A stretch of DNA of 50,833 nucleotides from JBBRDU01 sp038203615. Lineage in GTDB: Bacteria > Verrucomicrobiota > Verrucomicrobiia > Chthoniobacterales > UBA10450. Positions 25,263 to 33,963 of this stretch are shown one piece after another (the stretch's first letter is position 1; each line of letters starts with the position of its first letter). The stretch covers positions 1-50,833 of the forward strand of contig JBBRDU010000014.1 in NCBI GenBank assembly GCA_038203615.1. The letters are read 5' to 3'. Below the pieces are notes generated by a model. That model worked only from the letters and a program-made list of their open reading frames with translations. It had not been told where the DNA came from and did not search any database. The translations under genes and the position numbers were made by a program.

Positions 25263-26194
25263 CGACTGTTCCGCTCCTTCCTTGAGCGGGAGAGTTCCAT
25301 GATCCGCCGGCACAGATCGACGTAATTGATCCCGGCGACTGCGGCGGCTTCCGGAAGCAGACTTGTTTCCGTCATGCCCGGGATGGTGTTGACCTCGAGC
25401 ACGGTCGGCACGCCGCCCGGCGGGAGAAGCACATCCACGCGCGAGTAAACCTGCAAACCAAGCGACCGATGCGCGCGCAGCGAAAGGTCCTGGATTTCAC
25501 GGGTCATGCCCTCATCGATTTGAGCCGGGCACACATGCTGGGCGCTGCCGCCCGTCTGCGGATTGAGGAAAGGATACTTCGTCGCAAAATCGTAAAAACC
25601 GCCCTTCGGAATGATCTCAATGATAGGCAAAGTCTGATCGCCCAGCACCCCGATGGTCAGTTCGCGGCCCGGCACGAACTTCTCCACCAACAGCTCGCGA
25701 TCGTACTGGGACGCGTCCTTCATGGCCGGCCCGATCTCGGCCTCGCTCCTTATAATATAGATCCCCACGGTGGAGCCCTGCCGGGGCGCCTTCAGCACGA
25801 AGGGCATCGCCATCCGGGGACGCACTCCCACGGGCACCACTTCCCATTCCGGCGTGGTTACCTCATGCTCCCGGAACTTCTCCTTCGAACGAATCTTGTT
25901 AAAGGCGAGCTCACTCTCCTGCACCCCTTCCCCCGTGTAAGGCACCCCGCGTTTTTCCAGAATGCGCTGGACCTGCCCATCTTCGCCGAATGTTCCGTGC
26001 AGCGCGATGAAAGCGAGCTCGACGTTTTCCGGTAAGGCAAAATTTTCGTCGCGCACGTCCATGTCGGTGACCTCGGCGCCCAGAGACCGCAGCGCCTTGG
26101 AAACGCCCCGGCCCGTGGCGAGCGAGACCTCTCGTTCCGCCCCGGGGCCGCCCATCAGGACGGCGATCTTGTTTGGCAGATTTTCGAGTTTCAT
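25259..26194 (-). CDS. ddl: D-alanine--D-alanine ligase
   Basis: A 311-residue ATP-grasp enzyme that makes the D-Ala-D-Ala dipeptide for peptidoglycan. Family motifs: VLMGGPGAEREVSLATG (N-terminus), FIALHGTFGEDGQVQ, PYTGEGVQESELAFNK, FVLKAPRQGSTVGIYII (ATP loop) and VLEVNTIPGMTETSLLP (metal-binding). The start is ATG 26194 (MKLENLPNKIAVLMGG); a longer frame crosses the upstream repeat element and was rejected. It overlaps ftsQ by four bases. The element at 26226-26376 lies between it and murCB, so transcription from mraZ must run through it. Confidence 0.96.
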   Translation of the reverse strand: MKLENLPNKIAVLMGGPGAEREVSLATGRGVSKALRSLGAEVTDMDVRDENFALPENVELAFIALHGTFGEDGQVQRILEKRGVPYTGEGVQESELAFNKIRSKEKFREHEVTTPEWEVVPVGVRPRMAMPFVLKAPRQGSTVGIYIIRSEAEIGPAMKDASQYDRELLVEKFVPGRELTIGVLGDQTLPIIEIIPKGGFYDFATKYPFLNPQTGGSAQHVCPAQIDEGMTREIQDLSLRAHRSLGLQVYSRVDVLLPPGGVPTVLEVNTIPGMTETSLLPEAAAVAGINYVDLCRRIMELSRSRKERNSR

Positions 26195-26225
26195 CAGATT
26201 CGTGTTGCCGCCATGTCTGTCGACT

Positions 26226-26376
26226 TGGGTAGCGCACGCGTCTCGCGTCCAGGTTGCGGCGTCTCGCCGCAACAATCTTTTTGCAATTCGAGCGATACAG
26301 ATCGCCGCTGCCATCCGGATAAAGTTCGCGATGGCGGGACGCCATCACCAGCACACGAGACGTGTGCGCTACCCAG
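26226..26376. mobile_element. Palindromic MITE/REP-like element inside the dcw operon
   Basis: A 151-bp unit. The outer ends are TGGGTAGCGCAC (26226-26237) and GTGCGCTACCCA (26365-26376), perfect over 12 bases and nearly so over 23. Inside are two hairpins: GTTGCGGCG-TCT-CGCCGCAAC (26253-26273) and GATGGCG-GGA-CGCCATC (26330-26346). No coding capacity. It sits between murCB and ddl. Confidence 0.75.
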
Positions 26377-26399
26377 GCCGATCAAGAGTGCCGCCACGC

Positions 26400-28697
26400 T
26401 CATAGTGCTTCCCCCACAATTTGCACTTCGGTTTCCAGCTCGATCCCGCGCTGGGCCCGGGCCGTCTTCTTGATCCGTTCGATCAATTCGAGCATGTCCG
26501 CCGCCGTGGCTCCCCCGTCGTTCACTAAAAAATTTCCGTGGATCTCGGAGACACGCGCTTTTCCCACGCACGAATTCTTCAAACCCAATTCATCGACCAG
26601 CTTGCCTGCCGGAATGCTCTCCGGGTTTTTAAAAATGCAGCCAGCGCTCTTGGCCATGGGCTGAGTGGTTCGGCGTTTTTCCTGCGATTCTTCCAGCCGC
26701 CGCTCGATGACCTCGCGCGAGGCCGGCTCGCCGCGAAAAACCGCCGAGACCGCGTAATTGCCGGAGAGGGATGGAACGTGGCGATACTGCACATCCATTT
26801 CATCGCGCGTCTTCACGTGCGCGTTGCCTTCACTGTCCAGGTAACGAACGCTCACCACATTTTCGAAAGTCTGCACCCCCATCGCGCCCGCGTTCATGCG
26901 CAAGCCTCCCCCCACTGCGCCCGGAATACCTTCCATCCACTCCAGGCCGCCCAGGCCGGCTGTTCGGGCCGCGTAAGCGATTTCCTTCAATTTCGCGCCC
27001 ACTCCCGCCGTGATCTGTGTGCCCTCCACCTTGACCGTGTCGAATTCCCCGCCGCACGGGTGCACCACCACGCCGCGAATCCCGCCATCGCGCACGAGAA
27101 GATTCGAGCCGCGCCCGATGACGAAGAGCGCCAGATTCTCCCGCCGGCAAAAATGAATCACTTCGGCCAGGGCCTCTTCATTGCGCGGTTCCACCCAAAA
27201 ATGGGCCGGACCGCCAACCCGCAGGGTCGTATGTTTGGAGAGCGGCTCATACAGCCGGACATCGCCTTCTTCCCCGACCAGCGCTTTCAATTTTTCCGCG
27301 ATGACCAGGTCGGCCGCGAGGATGGCCAGTTCCTCGTGGATGTTTCCAGCGCCCAAACTGAGGACGAGATCGCCCGAGTCCATCACATTGCCAACATGGC
27401 GATGGACCGCATCGCGACGCGCCTCGTAAACGACGCCGCGGTGGCCGTGCGCGACCAATTCATCGACGATGGTTTGGCCGCTCACTCCCGGGATGGGCGG
27501 TTCACTCGCCGGGTAGACGTCCGTGATGAACACGCGATCCGCATCGTCGAAGGCGGCTCCGAATTCCTTGCGCAACGCTTTCGTGCGGGAGTAGCGATGG
27601 GGTTGGAACATGGTCAGAACCCGCTTGCGCCCGGCCGAGCGGGCCGTCTTGAGAGTGGCGCGGATCTCGGTCGGATGGTGCGCGTAATCGTCCACCAGGA
27701 GAAACCGATCGCTGGCATATTTGATTTCAAAGCGACGCCGCGCGTGCTCGAACTTGCGCAGAGAAGCAGCCACCTTCTCGAAAGGGATGCCGAGCTCGGT
27801 GGCGACCGCGATCACGCCGGTGGCATTGTGCACATTATGCTGACCCGGAACATTCAGGACCGCCTCGCCCAGTTGTTTGCCGCGGTGATGGACACAGAAG
27901 ACGGAAGTAAAGTTTTTTAGTTCGATGTCGGTAGCGCGGTAATCGGCTTCCGCCGAGAGGCCATAGGAAACGGCGCGATCACAGGACCGGCACGATCGCG
28001 TCGCATTGACATCGTCCACGCTGTAGAAAACTGTCCCATTGGTTTGGGCGATCAGCCTGGCAAACACCTTTTCGATAGCGGCCAGGTCGGGGTAAAAATC
28101 GAGATGCTCTTCCTCTATATTTAGAATGAGCGTGTGCTCGGGGTGAAAGTATTCGAGCGTCCCATCGCTCTCGTCGCCTTCGGCCACAAAATAACTTCCC
28201 CGCGGATCCCAGTGCGCGTTCGTGCCGAGGATGGGAATTTCCGCGCCGACATAATGGGAGGGATGCAAGCCACCTTCCCGCAGCGCATGCGCGATCATGG
28301 CCGACGTGGTCGTCTTGCCATGCATGCCGGCCACCACGATGCCACGCTTGCCGCGCATGATGGAGGCGAGTGCCTCGGCCCGGCGGGCGCACGGTTTACC
28401 CAGCTGCTGAGCCCGCGCCAGCACCGCGTTATCCGGCTTGATCGCGGACGAATAGATAATCAGCTCGGCCTCCTCCGCGTCTTCCGCGCGATGCTGGGGA
28501 TGAAAGCGCAGACCGAGGCTCTGCAAACGGCTCGTTTCCTGGGTAGCCACCTTGTCCGAACCGGTCACCTCATGCCCGAGGTCCAAAAGAAGAGCCGCGA
28601 TTCCGCTCATGCCGCTGCCGGCCACCCCGATCACATGAACGCGGTGATGCTCGGCGGTGAGGAAGCGGCTAAGATCCAGTTTAGGCGCGGCCGTCAT
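26400..28697 (-). CDS. murCB: UDP-N-acetylmuramate--L-alanine ligase / UDP-MurNAc reductase fusion (MurC-MurB)
   Basis: A 765-residue two-domain enzyme. Residues 1 to about 465 are MurC (GSGMSGIAALLLDLGHEVTG, GMHGKTTTSAMIA, NIEEEHLDFY, DDYAHHPTEIRATL), adding L-Ala to UDP-MurNAc. Residues about 475-765 are MurB (TTLRVGGPAHF, GRGSNLLVRDGG for FAD, EWMEGIPGAVGGGLRMNAGA), reducing enolpyruvyl-UDP-GlcNAc. The proton-donor position reads SAGCIFKNP (Cys for Ser), known in other MurB enzymes. The two steps are consecutive, so fusion suits channelling. Its ATG 28697 lies inside the end of murG (17-bp overlap). Confidence 0.95.
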   Translation of the reverse strand: MTAAPKLDLSRFLTAEHHRVHVIGVAGSGMSGIAALLLDLGHEVTGSDKVATQETSRLQSLGLRFHPQHRAEDAEEAELIIYSSAIKPDNAVLARAQQLGKPCARRAEALASIMRGKRGIVVAGMHGKTTTSAMIAHALREGGLHPSHYVGAEIPILGTNAHWDPRGSYFVAEGDESDGTLEYFHPEHTLILNIEEEHLDFYPDLAAIEKVFARLIAQTNGTVFYSVDDVNATRSCRSCDRAVSYGLSAEADYRATDIELKNFTSVFCVHHRGKQLGEAVLNVPGQHNVHNATGVIAVATELGIPFEKVAASLRKFEHARRRFEIKYASDRFLLVDDYAHHPTEIRATLKTARSAGRKRVLTMFQPHRYSRTKALRKEFGAAFDDADRVFITDVYPASEPPIPGVSGQTIVDELVAHGHRGVVYEARRDAVHRHVGNVMDSGDLVLSLGAGNIHEELAILAADLVIAEKLKALVGEEGDVRLYEPLSKHTTLRVGGPAHFWVEPRNEEALAEVIHFCRRENLALFVIGRGSNLLVRDGGIRGVVVHPCGGEFDTVKVEGTQITAGVGAKLKEIAYAARTAGLGGLEWMEGIPGAVGGGLRMNAGAMGVQTFENVVSVRYLDSEGNAHVKTRDEMDVQYRHVPSLSGNYAVSAVFRGEPASREVIERRLEESQEKRRTTQPMAKSAGCIFKNPESIPAGKLVDELGLKNSCVGKARVSEIHGNFLVNDGGATAADMLELIERIKKTARAQRGIELETEVQIVGEAL

Positions 28698-29772
28698 TGC
28701 TGTATTTTTCCATGGTCGCGGCCACCAGACCGGCCGCGTCGTTAGGCGCCAGCCCCGCGCAATTCTTCGACATACTTTGCAGTCTTGCCCGGTCGCTGCC
28801 TAAGTCCCTGATCGTTCGCGCCAGCACGTCGCCCGTCAACTCCGCCTCGCGCAAAAGCAGAGCCGCCTCCGCCCCGACAAAAATCTCGGCGTTGCGGGTT
28901 TGATGATCGTCGGCCGCGTAGGGAAAAGGAATGAGGATGGCGGGCAACCCGTAGAAGGCGAGCTCAGCTAGGCTGGCCGCGCCGGAGCGGGCCACCGCGA
29001 AATCGGCCGCGCTGTAGGCTTCCTCCATGCGATGATGAAAGGGCGCGACGTAAGCGGTCACATTTTCGCGCCGGTAATTGTCGGCCACGAGACGTTGGTC
29101 GCGCGGCCCGGAGAGATGAATGATCTGAAGCGGCAGGCCTTGCCAGGCGGGCAGCGATTTGATCATGGCCTGGTTGATTCCACTCGCTCCCTGGCTGCCA
29201 CCCATCACAAGGAGCGTGAGCAAGTCCGGCTGTAGCCCCAGTTTGGCCCGCGCCTCTCTCGGATCCAGCCGTTGCAATTCCGTTCGAATCGGAGTGCCAG
29301 TGACCTCGGTCCGCGTCCGCGGAAAAAAGGGGGCGCACTCCTTGAAGCCGAGGAGAACCGCGCGCACCATGCGGGCCGTGATCTTATTCGCCTTGCCCGG
29401 AATCGCATTCGATTCATGGATAAACGTCGCGATCCCGCGCATCCGTCCGGCCAGAATCGGCGCGGTCGAAGTAAACCCGCCCATGCCGAGTACGACCTGC
29501 GGCTTGAACTTCCGGTAAATGGATCGACAGAGCGAAAGACTCTCGTTGAACCGGCGCAGAAAACCGAAGATGGCCGGCGAATAAAGCGATGGCAGGCCGA
29601 CTGTGGGCAGTTTTTCGAAACGGAACGATCGCCCGGAAAGAGCGAGCGCGTCGATTTCCTTCTCCGAGACGAACAGCATCACTTCGTGCCCGCGCGCGCG
29701 CAGACTCTCGGCCACGGCCAATCCGGGAAAGAGGTGCCCGCCTGTTCCGCCGCATGCAATGATCGTGTTCAT
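28681..29772 (-). CDS. murG: Lipid II synthase MurG (GlcNAc transferase)
   Basis: A 363-residue membrane-associated GT28 glycosyltransferase that adds GlcNAc to lipid I on the cytoplasmic face. Motifs: IIACGGTGGHLFPGLAVAE (G loop 1), VLGMGGFTSTAPILAG (G loop 2), LVMGGSQGASGINQAM (G loop 3) and RSGAASLAELAFYGLPAILIPFP. The start is ATG 29772 (MNTIIACGG), five bases after the ftsW stop; the open frame extends upstream but lacks similarity. It overlaps murCB at its 3' end. A GCCTAACGA 9-mer falls within it near 28739. Confidence 0.97.
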   Translation of the reverse strand: MNTIIACGGTGGHLFPGLAVAESLRARGHEVMLFVSEKEIDALALSGRSFRFEKLPTVGLPSLYSPAIFGFLRRFNESLSLCRSIYRKFKPQVVLGMGGFTSTAPILAGRMRGIATFIHESNAIPGKANKITARMVRAVLLGFKECAPFFPRTRTEVTGTPIRTELQRLDPREARAKLGLQPDLLTLLVMGGSQGASGINQAMIKSLPAWQGLPLQIIHLSGPRDQRLVADNYRRENVTAYVAPFHHRMEEAYSAADFAVARSGAASLAELAFYGLPAILIPFPYAADDHQTRNAEIFVGAEAALLLREAELTGDVLARTIRDLGSDRARLQSMSKNCAGLAPNDAAGLVAATMEKYSNDGRA

Positions 29773-29777
29773 CCAGG

Positions 29778-30920
29778 CTAGATCCGGGGAGTGGCGCGGA
29801 CTTGCAGGGCCGTGCGCTTCTGGTTGACCGGCTCGAGCACGCCCTGCCGGTAGATATTCATGAGCAACCCGATGCCAAAGAGGCACGCGATCAGGTTGGA
29901 ACCGCCGTAACTGACAAAGGGCAGGGCCAGCCCTTTGTTCGGCAAAAGCGAAGTCGTGACCCCAATGTTGATCGCGGCCTGCAAACCAAGCAGCGAAATG
30001 ACACCGCAGCCGAGCAACAGTCCAAAACGGTCCTTGGCATGCAACGCGATCATCATGCCGCACACGATGATCAGAACGAACAAAAACACCACCAGTAAAC
30101 TGATCCGCAAACCAAGCTCCTCGCCGATCATGGGAAAGATAAAGTCGGTATGAGCATAGGGCAGGTAGAGCATTTTTTGCCGGCCATTGCCGAGCCCCAG
30201 ACCTTCAATTCCGCCACTGCCCCACGCGATCAATGCCTGCATCTGCTGCAAGCCCGCATCGTCTTTGAAGCGCTGTGGATCCAGAAATGCCGCCAGTCGC
30301 GCCATGCGCTCCGAAATCTGGGTGGCGACGAACAAAATGCCGCCGAGACCCGCCAGGGAAACGCCCCCGAGCAGCAACGGGTTGGCCCCGGCCACAAACA
30401 TGATGATGAACGCGGTCGCGCCGAGCAGGACGGTGCTGCCCAGATCGACCTCACCCATGATCAAAAGAAGAATCGGCGCGACCATGGCGACCGGCAGGAC
30501 GAAGCCATAAAGCCAGCTGCCGCTCGTCTTTTCATAACGGGAAAACCAGTAAGCCAGGAAGAAGACGCCCGCCATCTTCCCAATCTCAGACGGCTGCATC
30601 TTCATGGCACCGTGCCCGATCCAGCGGCGCGAACCGTTGATGCGCATGCCGATGTGCGGCACGAAACAGAGAGCCAGTGCGACCAGGGCAAGCCCGAACC
30701 AGATCCACCAGGTCTTTTGCCAGAAGTGATAATCGACCAGCGCGGCCAGCGTGCAGAGGATCAATCCAATCCCGAGCCAGGAGGCCTGGCGTTTTACGAA
30801 AAAGTAGACGTCGCCCTTGCTGTCGTGGGCAAAGGCACTCGTGCTGAAGAGCATGACGATGCCAATGACGAGCACGCCGAGCACGGCGATGAATAGAAAA
30901 TGTGCGCTCTTGCGGTGCAT
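29778..30920 (-). CDS. ftsW: SEDS glycosyltransferase FtsW
   Basis: A 380-residue polytopic membrane protein (about 10 helices) that polymerises glycan strands with its partner FtsI at the septum. Typical SEDS segments: RWIGHGAMKMQPSEIGKM, MGEVDLGSTVLLGATAFIIM, YAHTDFIFPMIGEELG and INIGVTTSLLPNKGLALPF followed by VSYGGSNL. The start is ATG 30920 (MHRKSAHFLFIAVLG); a longer upstream frame overlaps the LysM gene and was rejected. The LysM gene precedes it by 16 bases. Confidence 0.95.
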   Translation of the reverse strand: MHRKSAHFLFIAVLGVLVIGIVMLFSTSAFAHDSKGDVYFFVKRQASWLGIGLILCTLAALVDYHFWQKTWWIWFGLALVALALCFVPHIGMRINGSRRWIGHGAMKMQPSEIGKMAGVFFLAYWFSRYEKTSGSWLYGFVLPVAMVAPILLLIMGEVDLGSTVLLGATAFIIMFVAGANPLLLGGVSLAGLGGILFVATQISERMARLAAFLDPQRFKDDAGLQQMQALIAWGSGGIEGLGLGNGRQKMLYLPYAHTDFIFPMIGEELGLRISLLVVFLFVLIIVCGMMIALHAKDRFGLLLGCGVISLLGLQAAINIGVTTSLLPNKGLALPFVSYGGSNLIACLFGIGLLMNIYRQGVLEPVNQKRTALQVRATPRI

Positions 30921-30936
30921 CAGCCTTTCCGTCCAC

Positions 30937-31536
30937 TCATTCGTCCACCTTCTTTGCCTTGGGCGGCTTGCTCGGGACCACGAGTTTTTGTCCGATCTGC
31001 AGTTTGTGCGGATCATCGATGTGATTGATGGCGAGCAGATCGTCGTACGGAACTTTCAGTTTCTTCGCGATGGCGACCGGGTTATCGCCTTTCGCGACGA
31101 CGTAGACTTTTCCCGAGTCAGCCGCTCCGGCGGCCCTGACCCGTTCCGCTTTTCGCTCTTCCCGGGCCGATCCTTTGGCGGGTGACCGCGCCGACTTCGT
31201 CTCACCGCGAGAAGCCGCCTCTTTCGTGACGATGGCCAGGTGCGCGACCGGCTCGGTCCCGGCAGCTATGGCATTGCCGTGCGACGACGTCATGGTCGGA
31301 AGAGCCACCGGGAGGACCGGCCCCTGCCGGGTCTTGATGGCGTTGAACGCGATAATCCCGGAGACGGCCACGACATGCAGGACAAGCACGATCAACAAGG
31401 CGCGGGAGAGCTTCATGTTGGGCTCAGCCATCTCCTCGTAATCGGCCGTGGCGGCGATGCGCACGGGTTTACGCACGGCCGTAGCCCGTAGTTTTTTCGG
31501 TTTGGCAGAGAACATTTTGAACAGCTTTATTTTCAT
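30937..31536 (-). CDS. Membrane-anchored LysM-domain protein
   Basis: A 199-residue bitopic protein inserted between murD and ftsW. A basic cytosolic segment of about 40 residues (MKIKLFKMFSAKPKK...) is followed by one membrane helix (RALLIVLVLHVVAVSGIIAF), a periplasmic Lys/Arg/Ala-rich linker, and a C-terminal LysM module (VYVVAKGDNPVAIAKKLKV, NHIDDPHKLQIGQKLVVP) that should bind glycan GlcNAc. Its ATG overlaps the murD stop (ATGA), so it is a true member of the operon. It may be a division-associated wall-binding protein. It is not among standard dcw genes. Confidence 0.85.
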   Translation of the reverse strand: MKIKLFKMFSAKPKKLRATAVRKPVRIAATADYEEMAEPNMKLSRALLIVLVLHVVAVSGIIAFNAIKTRQGPVLPVALPTMTSSHGNAIAAGTEPVAHLAIVTKEAASRGETKSARSPAKGSAREERKAERVRAAGAADSGKVYVVAKGDNPVAIAKKLKVPYDDLLAINHIDDPHKLQIGQKLVVPSKPPKAKKVDE

Positions 31537-32858
31537 TTCGGAAGGGCGTGCACGAGCGTGCGGAATTGGTCGCCGCGATCGGCGTAGCTCTTGAACATGT
31601 CAAAGGAAGAAGTGCCGGGAGAAAACAGAACCACGTCGCCCGGCCGGGCCGCGGCATGCGCGCGTTCCACCGCGTCGGCTAACGAACCGGCCATCTCACA
31701 GGAAACCGCGCCGTCCCAGTCGCGCGCAATCCGTTTGGCCATCTCGCCAATTAATACGGCGGATTTCACCTTCGCTTGCACGAGCGCGCGCAACGGCTCG
31801 AAATTAAATCCCTTATCCTTGCCTCCCGCGATCAGCACCACGGGCTTGCTCTGCGCGGCCAGTGCTTTCTCGACCGCGTCCAGGTTGGTCGCTTTGGAAT
31901 CGTTCACGTACTCGACCCCGGCCACCGTGCGCACAAATTCGCAGCGGTGCGGGCGGGGCTCGTAGGACGTCAGCGGCGGCACCATCTGCGCGAAGGACAA
32001 ACCGCGCGCCCGGCCAGCCGCCAGCGTGGCCATGAGGTTCTCTATATTATGAGAGCCCCGCAGTTTCGTGTCCGCCAGGCGAAGCACCACCTGGTTGTCA
32101 TAGACAATAGCCCCTTCCGTCAGGCGGAAGTCGGCCTGATCGGTGTAGGCACTGAAGGTGATCTTGCGCGCTTTGAGGTTCCGCAGGTTCTCGGCTGCGT
32201 TCATGATGGCGACGTCCTCGGCCGTCTGGTTTTCGAAAATCCGGAGCTTGGCCTCCCGGTATTCCCAGACCGAACGATAACGGTCGAGATGATCAGGCGC
32301 GAAGTTCAACCACAAGGCCACGGCCGGCCGGAATGTTTGGATGGTCTCGAGCTGAAAGGAGCTGACCTCGACGGTCAGGACGTCGAAATCTTTTTGGCGC
32401 CGGACCACTTCGCAGAGCGGTTTCCCGATATTCCCGCAGGCGATGGTTCGCTGGCCGCACGAGTTCAGCATTTGCGCGAGCAGCTCGGTCGTGGTGGTCT
32501 TACCGTTCGTGCCGGTGATGGCAATGACGGGCAGTTTACAGGAACGCCAGCCCAGCTCCAATTCGCCGATCGTTTCGATCTTGCGCTCGGAAAAGTGGCG
32601 CGCCAGGTCTGAGATTGGATCGATGCCCGGACTCAACACGACGAGGTCATAGGGTGTGGCATCGCTCTCCGCCGCCGGTCCGGTCATGATCCGGACGCCC
32701 TGGGCCCGCAAATTGTCGAGCGTCGACTTGAGCAGATTCTTTTCCTCCGCGCTATCGAGAACGGTCACGTCCGCCCCTTCGGCCTTGAGCAAAAGCGCCG
32801 CAGCCGTGCCACTGAGGCCCGCTCCCAAAACCGCGACTTTTTGATCCTTGTAATGCAC
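31533..32858 (-). CDS. murD: UDP-MurNAc-L-alanine--D-glutamate ligase (MurD)
   Basis: A 441-residue Mur ligase adding D-Glu. Motifs: AVLGAGLSGTAAALLLKAEG (N-domain), VIAITGTNGKTTTTELLAQML (ATP loop), NFAPDHLDRYRS and VEYVNDSKATNLDAVEKAL (C-domain), with a late LFSPGTSSFDMFKSYADRG. The start codon is GTG at 32858 (gtg cat tac aag) with GAGG about 8 bases upstream, directly after mraY (4-base gap). The stop overlaps the LysM gene. Confidence 0.97.
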   Translation of the reverse strand: MHYKDQKVAVLGAGLSGTAAALLLKAEGADVTVLDSAEEKNLLKSTLDNLRAQGVRIMTGPAAESDATPYDLVVLSPGIDPISDLARHFSERKIETIGELELGWRSCKLPVIAITGTNGKTTTTELLAQMLNSCGQRTIACGNIGKPLCEVVRRQKDFDVLTVEVSSFQLETIQTFRPAVALWLNFAPDHLDRYRSVWEYREAKLRIFENQTAEDVAIMNAAENLRNLKARKITFSAYTDQADFRLTEGAIVYDNQVVLRLADTKLRGSHNIENLMATLAAGRARGLSFAQMVPPLTSYEPRPHRCEFVRTVAGVEYVNDSKATNLDAVEKALAAQSKPVVLIAGGKDKGFNFEPLRALVQAKVKSAVLIGEMAKRIARDWDGAVSCEMAGSLADAVERAHAAARPGDVVLFSPGTSSFDMFKSYADRGDQFRTLVHALPK

Positions 32859-32862
32859 TTCT

Positions 32863-33963
32863 TTACCTCAACTTGAGCGTGGCCAGTCCGAGCAGCGCGC
32901 AGACAACCGACAAAATCCAGAAACGCACGATGACCGTATTTTCCTTCCAACCGACCAGCTCGAAATGGTGATGAATCGGCGACATCGCAAAAATGCGGCG
33001 CCCGGTCAGTTTGAAACTGAGGACCTGCAGGATGACGGAGACCGCCTCCAGAACGAAAACCCCGCCGACGATGGCGAGCAGGAATTCCTGCTTACAACAG
33101 ATGGCGATCACGCCAATGGTGCCGCCGATGGCGAGCGATCCCGTGTCGCCCATGAAAACGCGCGCCGGATAACAATTAAACCAGAGAAACCCGAGGCCCG
33201 CGCCAACGAGCGCGCCGCAGATGACGGTCAATTCTCCCGTGAAAGGATAGAAGGGAACCTGCAGATACTCCGCGATTCGGAAATTACCGGCGGCATAGCA
33301 GAGCAACGCATAAGTAAAAGCGACCGTAATCGTGCAACCGGTGGCCAGCCCATCCAGGCCATCCGTCAGATTGACCGCGTTGGATGAGCCAACGATGACC
33401 ACGGCGAAGAAGACGAACGTCATCCAGCTCATGTTTGTGATCACGGGCGCCTTGAAAAATGGGAGATAAAGCGAGCGAGCCTGCACTTCGAGCAGAGGAC
33501 TCGTTAGGAAAACGGCTGTCACTCCGCCGGCCAGCGCGATCTGGAAGACGAGCTTGAGCCGCCCCGAAATCCCGGCGCTCTTTTTCTTCGTCACTTTCAA
33601 GTAGTCATCCATAAAACCGAGCACGCCGAGGTAGACCATGGTGAAGAGGACGAGCCAGACGAAGCGATTGTCCCAGCGCGCCCAGAGCAGACTGGAGAGG
33701 ACGACGGCGCCAATGATCAGGACGCCTCCCATGGTGGGAGTTCCCTGCTTGGCGCCATGCAGGGTGGCCAGGTGATGGACCTCATCCGCGCCGCGGATCG
33801 GCTGCCCGATCTTGAGCCGGATTAGCTTCACGATGACAAACTTCCCGCACAGAAGGGAGAGCGCGAAGGCGGTGATGGCGGCAGCCACCGCTCGAAACGT
33901 CACGTAGAAAAAGACATTGAACCCGATGAACTGATCACTCAGCCGATGCAGGTAATAGATCAT
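32863..33963 (-). CDS. mraY: Phospho-MurNAc-pentapeptide transferase MraY
   Basis: A 366-residue polytopic membrane enzyme that makes lipid I from UDP-MurNAc-pentapeptide and undecaprenyl phosphate. Catalytic signatures are GTPTMGGVLII (about 76-86), FMDDYLKVTKKKS, SNAVNLTDGLDGLATG and FMGDTGSLAIGGTIG, with the C-terminal HHHFELVGWKE. Ten or so helices are apparent. The ATG overlaps the murF stop (ATGA). Confidence 0.97.
   Translation of the reverse strand: MIYYLHRLSDQFIGFNVFFYVTFRAVAAAITAFALSLLCGKFVIVKLIRLKIGQPIRGADEVHHLATLHGAKQGTPTMGGVLIIGAVVLSSLLWARWDNRFVWLVLFTMVYLGVLGFMDDYLKVTKKKSAGISGRLKLVFQIALAGGVTAVFLTSPLLEVQARSLYLPFFKAPVITNMSWMTFVFFAVVIVGSSNAVNLTDGLDGLATGCTITVAFTYALLCYAAGNFRIAEYLQVPFYPFTGELTVICGALVGAGLGFLWFNCYPARVFMGDTGSLAIGGTIGVIAICCKQEFLLAIVGGVFVLEAVSVILQVLSFKLTGRRIFAMSPIHHHFELVGWKENTVIVRFWILSVVCALLGLATLKLR

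Noticed and set aside
26195..26314. N-terminal extension of Ddl
   Set aside because: It crosses the palindromic element; homologues begin near MKLENLPNKIAVLMGG.
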